This document shows positions 57,852-64,000 of a stretch of 64,000 nucleotides of DNA, piece after piece (the first letter of the stretch is position 1; every line of letters starts with the position of its first letter). The notes beneath the pieces are model-generated. The model was not told the DNA's origin. It made no database searches and was given only the letters and a program-made list of their open reading frames with translations. The DNA comes from Cotesia glomerata. Lineage: Eukaryota > Arthropoda > Insecta > Hymenoptera > Braconidae. Made by a program: the position numbers and the translations under genes. The stretch is taken from contig NC_058160.1 of NCBI RefSeq assembly GCF_020080835.1, forward strand, positions 12,732,047 through 12,796,046. Reading direction: 5' to 3'.

Positions 57852-58012
57852 TACATACATACAGACACCGTGACAACCTCGCGGGGATAGTCAGGGAAGC
57901 TTCCTGTGACCTTCAAACGTCGAGATCTGATGAAAACTCAATTTTTGCAAAACGGGGTGAAAACAATAACTTCCCGATTTTTGAAAATCTTCGATTTTCT
58001 TAACGGGAAGTT
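57086..58012 (+). repeat. Repeat B, best full-length example (~925 bp)
   Basis: Order of parts: GGAAAACGGTTGACCCTGAA; three TTTTGAGCTC-type palindromes (57178-57280); an AACCGCAATAACTTTTGAAT block; two related CGAACGAATCAACCGATTTT blocks; a CA tract of ~65 bp with CATA units (57782-57869); GGGATAGTCAGGGAAGCTTC; GAAAACTCAATTTTTGCAAA; final CTTAACGGGAAGTTAAAA. It has no ORF. Length and parts recur in more than a dozen places. Confidence 0.85.
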
Positions 58013-58295
58013 AAAAAATTTTTTTTTCATTGAATTTGATAGAAAATTTAATAAGTTTTCGATTAAAACAATAAAAAAATAGGTTTCCGAACGTTTTACG
58101 GAGATATTTTTTATGAAAAATCACAAGGAACTTCCGTTCTTTAAATTCTTGTATTTGACTTGGCAACATCGCTTGCGCAGTTACCCAGCGCATAAGTAAC
58201 CGCGGTTTTTTAAATGCTAGAAAATCTTAGTCATTTTAGTTAGACAGTAAACATATTTTTTTTAATAAAGTAAGTTAAAAATACAAAGATACTTA

Positions 58296-58956
58296 GGGCC
58301 AGTTTTTTAATCCGGGATAAAATTTTATCCGAGATAAAAGTACTGTTAATATAATAAAAAAAAAAAAAAAAATAAATAATTTAGCAACGTGATATTGCTC
58401 TCAGTTAGTTCTCCATAAATTTGATCATTTATTTAATTAAACAATAAATATATCATAAAAATAATAATAACCTCTTGTTGTATCATTTAAATTATTTTAA
58501 ATTAATTAACATAATTATAGATTAATAATAGATATGTCAAACGCAAGATATGAGCTCGAAGAGTTCAAAAGCATAGAACAGCGACCGCTCTGAGCTCGGA
58601 GAGCTCAAAATAACACATAAATTGTAATTTGAAGCTCGAAAAGCTCGATAACGTTACAAGCGCAATTTCAAGCGCTTAGATATGGAATTAGCGGGAAGTT
58701 GCAGGGATGGCCTTCAGGGTCATCCGTATTCCTAATTATTATTTTATTTATTTACAATCAGCAAATTGTCACAGTTGGAGATTAATATTTCTGTGACATG
58801 CGGCTAATGTTTATTTATTTTAATTAAAAATAAGTGACTGATTCAGGGAGAACTACTCGTATGCAATATCACTGTGCTGAATTATTTAATTTTATTATTA
58901 TATTCGCAGTACTTTTATCTTGGATAAAATTTTATCTTGGATTGAAAAACTGGCCC
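58296..58956. mobile_element. Harbinger-type MITE with TTA duplication, hosting repeat B
   Basis: GGGCCAGTTTTTTAATCC ... GGATTGAAAAACTGGCCC, flanked by TTA at 58293-58295 and 58957-58959. The inner repeats GATAAAATTTTATCC also pair. A repeat B fragment (58545-58735) lies inside. Confidence 0.85.
58545..58735 (-). repeat. Repeat B 5' fragment nested in the MITE
   Basis: Three GAGCTC palindromes and the GCGGGAAGTTGCAGGGATGG end, reverse orientation. Confidence 0.8.
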
Positions 58957-58959
58957 TTA

Positions 58960-59580
58960 CAATTAAAAGTTGGAAATCATTTAATCGATGAGTAAGGAAT
59001 ATAATTTAATTAACAGGATTACATAAATAAAATTATATATTTCTTTATAAAAAAAAATATACAATTGTACGCAATTTAATGCAAAAAATATTTGATAAAC
59101 CAAACTGTTTTTCACTCTGAATATTTTTAAGAGATAAGGGAATGTCACATTTAAAACACCACAATTATTTGGCAAGTGTACTTATTTCAACTATTCTTCG
59201 ACCCCAATCCGTCGAATTTTGTTAGTGAACTTTAGATTTATTATATAGTGCCTCGTATGTTCTTTTTTTAGTAATTTTGATAAAACGTGTAGAAAATTTT
59301 CCAAAATGCGCTCGCAAATTATGCTGGTTTATCTGAGACATGTTTACAAACAAATAAATTTCAAGGTTAGGGAACTGTTGCGGTGTTGTCAAGTCCTTAC
59401 CGGTAATTCAGAGCGCTATATTTTTTTTAGTCAATTAAATAATTTTAAATGTTAATAATTATTTAATGAGTAAATTTTTCGGAAATTTCCTCAAAAATGT
59501 TATTAATTAATTTCAAAATTAATTTTAAGATGCACAACAAAAGTATTTCTACGCATTATTTTTTTTTAGACATTCTTTAC
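58960..59580. other. AT-rich DNA, no gene seen
   Basis: Between the MITE and the next repeat B copy. Nothing recognisable on either strand. Confidence 0.5.
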
Positions 59581-59584
59581 ACTA

Positions 59585-61548
59585 GCAGGGTATTTGGATT
59601 ACCTTAAAATTGCACCTAGGAAGTTTTTGAGCTCTTCGAGCTCAAAAAAACGATCTATGTGTTCTTTTAAGCTCTCCGAGCTCAAAAAGGTACCTTTTCT
59701 ATTCTTTTGAGCTCTTTGAGCTCAAAAGTCTAAAAGAAGTTCCATAGAACACTTGTCACAGGGTTTTTATTCCCTGTGTGCGTCCCTCCCTGCGCCTAAA
59801 TTTGGCAACAGATCCACACTCGGTGTGTCTCTGAATTTATTATTTTATATTTATTTATTGAATTTAATATTATTAGTATTATTTATATTTGAAATTTCTA
59901 ATATTATGGTTATTAATTTAAGAATTAATTTTATCTTTATTTCAGACATTTATAATGAATTATTTATAATTTATTATTATTATTATTATTATTTGTGTGC
60001 ATTGCCGTAAATCATTGTCATATAGTACCTAATTTTACTATGAGTGATAAATCATAGCCTTTACTCGCACGGGTGAGGCCCTACAATATCGATCGCGAGC
60101 AAAGAGTTCGTTGAATTAGGGAAAATGGCTCGAGAGGCCCTTGTTGTCGAACACGAGGCCTCGAAGGGTTTACGGTGACAAACATTGAGGAGACACGCGG
60201 TGGCCCGCTTGGTGTGAGGTAGGCACGCGGGACCTCCGCTATTGTAAGGAGTGTGGATTTGGTGCCTTGGTTTGAGTTTCCTTTTCTGGTGAGTACTCAC
60301 AAGTTGAGATCAATTAATATCCGCACACCGCTGTCTCCTGGCTTAAATAAGTTATTCTTTTACTGTCCAATTAAAATCACTATCGATTGATCGGGTCGAT
60401 CCCGTAGCGAGTAAGGGTTATCATAAGGGAATATTTGTACCTGTCCCGAAAGCCGCGTGTTGGGTCCTCGATACGGCCAGCAATTTTTATAATTATTATT
60501 GTCAAATTAGGTTTATTATTTTGCGTCATTGACAATTATTATTGTCAAACATTAACTATCATTACAAGTATTATTTTCAAGCGCAATTCAGATTTAATAT
60601 TCTTAAATTTTAATTACTGTTACGATTATTGTTTTGATTGCGGTTATTATTATTCTCGAACGCAATATTGTAAAATAAGTTGAAGAAAAATTTATATGTT
60701 AATCACGAATTCCATAAAGGATTTATTTTGTTATTTAAAGGATAAATTTAGTTTTAAGTAACTTCGTTTTTGAATAAATAATTTATTTATTTTTATTGAA
60801 ATTTTCTGATCCATTCATAATTAATGTATGAAAGCTGATTCCCGGATTCTTTTCCTATGACTCATCTTCCTATCTTAGTTAAATAATCTAGGATATTAGC
60901 TTATAATTATTTAGTTATTATTTTTGATTCCAAATAATATACTAATCTCGACTTTGATTATTTCGTGATTTATTTTCCATTCTCATTAATTTAAATCGCT
61001 AATTGATCGTCCGGCGCGGCCTCTGGAATTTTTATTATTTTTGGTAATTTTCATAAAAAATTACCTGGCGTCCAAATGTGCACTAACCCAGCCTGAGGGG
61101 TTTCCGGGTTAATTTTATTATATGTTTAAAAAGGACGAGCGTAAAATACCCTACCCAGCCGATATCTCCGCCATCGGTCGAATTTAGTTAAATTTTGGGG
61201 AAAAGTATAGTTACACACTATTTTTTGAATTCTCAAACCGCAATAACTTTGGAATGAATGAACCGATTTTTACGTGGTTGGGGGCATTCAACGCAATCTT
61301 CTAAGCCTCATAAAGAATTTTTAAGTTTTCATTGATCGAACTAGGAATTTCGAAGTAATTCCGAAAAAACACTTATATCGGTTTTCTTTCGTTCACGATA
61401 TCTCTCGAACGAATCAACCGATTTTGACCGGATTAGCGGCGATTGACATGGTTCTTTAAGGTTAAGAGCTGATTAGTCTTTGAAATTGATCGGTAGAGCC
61501 GTTTAAAAGTTATTCCAAAAAAACCACTTTTGAAAAAATTTTTTTTCT
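59585..61548 (+). repeat. Repeat B copy interrupted by a solo LTR
   Basis: 59585-59753 has the three GAGCTC units. 61216-61548 resumes with ATTTTTTGAATTCTCAAACC and runs to the CCACTTTTGAAAAAATT block, without the CA tract. Confidence 0.8.
59754..61215 (+). mobile_element. Solo LTR, 1462 bp, TSD CACT
   Basis: It starts TGTCACAGGG and ends TAGTTACA, flanked by CACT at 59750-59753 and 61216-61219. Removing it rejoins repeat B exactly. The first bases resemble the 21189 LTR (TGTAACAGGG), so they may be one family. No coding sequence. Confidence 0.8.
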
Positions 61549-61551
61549 TAT

Positions 61552-61727
61552 TAACTTCCCGCTAACAAAATTGAAAACTTTCAAAAATCGGGAAGTTATT
61601 GTTTTTACCCCGTTTTCCGAAAATCGAGTTTTCATCAGATCTCGACGTTATGAGGTCCTAGGAAGCTTTCCTGACTATTTCCGCGGTGATGTCACCGTGT
61701 CTGCCTCTCTGTATGTATGTATGGGTA

Positions 61728-61817
<90 letters not shown>

Positions 61818-62480
61818 AATCTCTCATAACTTTTGAACGGATCATCCGATTCGATCGAAATAAGCGGCGTTCTGAAGAGTTCCTTTACCCCTAGAATTCT
61901 GATACTAATTTATAGAATTCAAGTCGATCAATTTTGAGAAATCCCAAAAATAAAATTTCCAAAAATTCGTTTTTTTGAAATATCTTTTAAACGGCCGAAC
62001 CGATCAATTCCAAAAACTAATCAGCTCTTAACCTATAAAAACCTCGTCGATTGCCACCAGTCCGGTCAAAATCGGTTGATTAGTTCGTGAGATATCGTAG
62101 TCGAAAAAAATGAAAAAAAATGTTTTTTTCAGAATTTCTATGAAATTTTCAGTCTGACCAGTTGACGCTCAAAAATTTTTCAAAGAACTCAGAAAACTTC
62201 GTTGAATGCCGTAAACCGCGAGAAAATCGGTTAATTCATTCAAAAGTAATTGCGGTTTGAAAATTCAAAAAATAGTATTCTACAAAACTTCCATTAGCCT
62301 TTTGAGCTCTAAAAGCTCAAAAGCACAGAACAGCAATTTATTTGAGCTCGGAGAGCTTAAAATTACACGAAAATTATATTTTTGAGCTCGAAGAGCTTAG
62401 AAAATAAGTGAATTGTTGAGCACTTAGGTATGGAGGTAGCGGAAAGTTGCAGGGATGGCCTTTAGGATCAAAAGTTTTAA
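61552..62480 (-). repeat. Repeat B, second near-complete copy
   Basis: TTAACTTCCCGCTAACAAAA, TG tract at 61733-61818, three GAGCTC palindromes (62303-62395) and GTTGCAGGGATGGCCTTTAG. It abuts the next copy. Confidence 0.85.
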
Positions 62481-62485
62481 TAATT

Positions 62486-62667
62486 TTTAACTTCCCGTCG
62501 AAGATTTTCAAAAATCGGGAAGTTATTGTTTTCACCCCGTTTTACGAAAATCGAGTTTTCATCGAATCTCGACGTTTCGAAGTCCTAGGAAGCTTCCCTG
62601 ACTATTCCCGCGATGGTGTCTGTATGTCTGTATGTGTGTATATGTATGTATGTGTGTATGTGTGTTT
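62486..62667 (-). repeat. Repeat B 3' part next to R1-like copy 4
   Basis: AACTTCCCGTCGAAGATTTT ... GACTATTCCCGCGATGGTGT and a TGTATG tract, then the retrotransposon poly-A complement. Confidence 0.85.
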
Positions 62668-64000
62668 TTTTTTCTCTTTTTTTTCCCTTAGGGGGGGGGG
62701 AATCTTTTTTACGGATTCTAGGCATAGTTGTTTGGCCTGGATATGTGGCGACTCGACGCAGCGTCATACTAAAACTCGACACTAACGCCCCTACCCACTA
62801 AACCCTAAACCCCTTTTCCTTCTTTCCTCTAATCCCTCATGGAAACCGCCGTCAGGCATTACTTCGTGAAGGGAGGATCTAGCTACTGCTCTTCCTTCTG
62901 GTGGCTAAGGTGTTAACTACCTTCCTTCTATCTTCTGCTATTTGCTCTTCTTCTTTCGGTGGAACGCAAGTCTATAAGGACTTCTGTTGCAAATGTGCTG
63001 ATGGCGTTCCAGGAGGCTCTTGATGACAACATTGCTTCTACTATTGTCTCTGGTTGGATTTTCTTCTTTAGGATCATCTCCAGCTCATCTCGCTGTGGGT
63101 AAAATCGTGGGCACTCAAAGAAAACGTGCTCCGCGTCTTCATTGATTCCTGGGCAGGACGGGCAATCCGGTGAATCATCATGCTTGAAGCGGTGAAGATA
63201 CGTCCGAAAACATCCATGTCCTGACAACAACTGCGTCAGATAGTAATTGACCTCGCCATGACTTCGGTTTAGCCAAACGTCGATCTTCGGTATGAGACGA
63301 TGTGTCCATCTCTCTGTTATCGCGGCGTTCCACTGCGATTGCCATCGTGCGATGCTGTTCTGCCGTTCTTCAGCTCTGAGTTCCTCGGCACTTTGTGTGG
63401 TTGTTCTCTTTCGTTGGTAAAGGTTCCGTCTTTCCTCAGCTAAGACTCTGAGCGGCAAAGTTCCGGAAATGACACACACTGCTTCCTTTGATATTGTGCG
63501 AAAGGCGCTTGCAACTCGTAGGGCACTCATACGATATATTGGTCCAGCTTTTCTCCATGAATCTTGCACCTCTGTGCGTCAGCCCAAATGGATATTCCGT
63601 AGGTGAGCACCGATGTGACTACTGATGACAATAGTAGTCTCCTGCTTTGCTTTGGGCCTCCGACGTTCGGCATCAATCGTGCGAGACTAGCTCTCACTAC
63701 TGACGCTTTCGTACAGACGTGTTCCACTTGCTGCTTGAAGTTGAGTCGGGCATCAAGCATCACTCCCAGATATCGTATATGAGGTTGTGATGTGATTTCT
63801 CGGTCACCGACATTAATCTTAATTGTTTCAACTTCTTTTCGGCTGGTAATAAGCACTGCTTCGGTGTTCTGCTTGGCCAGTTGTAGGTTCACTGTATCCA
63901 TCCACTGGTTGATCTTCTCAAAAGTGATGTCAAACAGATGTTGAATCTCGTCGAGGTGTTTGGCGACGATCACTGCGGCAACATCATCCGCATACGCTAC
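62668..64000 (-). mobile_element. R1-clade retrotransposon copy 4, cut by window edge
   Basis: The 3' T-run at 62668-62688 and 3' UTR are nearly identical to copy 3. It inserted beside a TG tract of repeat B and continues past 64000. Confidence 0.9.
62928..64000 (-). pseudogene. R1-like ORF2 C-terminal part with frameshift
   Basis: Frame 1 (to about 63573) covers YADDVAAVIVAKHL-type RT sequence into ISIWADAQ; frame 2 resumes at DSWRKAGPIYRMS and ends with the CPSCPGINEDAEHVFFEC zinc motif. A one-base loss near 63570-63580 separates them. Upstream part lies outside the window. Confidence 0.9.

Noticed and set aside
60061..60300. 79-codon minus frame ending LLAIDIVGPHP, faintly integrase-like
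   Set aside because: Lies inside the solo LTR, has no zinc-binding pattern around it and no neighbouring pol motifs.

Overview
This is a eukaryotic, AT-rich, intron- and transposon-rich window. It most probably comes from an insect, and a parasitoid wasp (Hymenoptera, Ichneumonoidea) is my best guess. That guess rests on the overall look of the genes and mobile elements, not on a species match. There is one assembly gap of exactly 100 N (34056-34155).

Two host genes can be modelled, both on the minus strand. (1) A secreted pancreatic-type lipase spans 33058 to 2744. A signal-peptide exon at 33004-33058 splices across an intron of about 20 kb to six further exons. Every junction is in phase, giving about 1108 codons. 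It has a Ser/Asp/His triad, a PLAT domain and an unusual low-complexity C-terminal extension of about 570 residues with a poly-Asn tract. (2) A TESK-family kinase (Drosophila center divider, vertebrate TESK1/2) has four in-phase exons between 56345 and 38409; its 5' exon(s) are missing from the window or not recognised.

Nearly everything else is mobile DNA, much of it inside the introns and often nested. A family of about 0.9 kb, called repeat B here, carries a (CA)n/(CATA)n tract and TTTTGAGCTC...GAGCTCAAAA palindromes and recurs more than a dozen times. All four copies of an R1-clade non-LTR retrotransposon (8.4-9.5, 26.6-28.0, 51.06-54.5 and 62.7-64.0 kb) sit in such CA/TG tracts, always in the same orientation relative to the CA strand. 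The 51-54 kb copy has an almost complete ORF2 with one nonsense codon, and an ORF1 remnant overlapping it by ATGA. A degenerate Helitron (15012-21168) carries Rep and helicase ORFs. Three apparent solo LTRs can be delimited with target duplications: 21189-23300, 44424-45492 and 59754-61215. Seven or more short TIR elements (mariner-, Harbinger- and piggyBac/Kolobok-like by terminus and TSD) and two larger ORF-poor TIR elements with 6-bp duplications (40278-42539, 45955-48978) complete the picture.

The most unusual object is the 45955-48978 element. It has terminal inverted repeats and a 6-bp TSD, holds a 1.8-kb near-perfect palindrome packed with ~70-bp tandem repeats, and sits in a broken LINE that also hosts a solo LTR, all within a TESK intron. 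I see no CRISPR array, rRNA or convincing functional tRNA.
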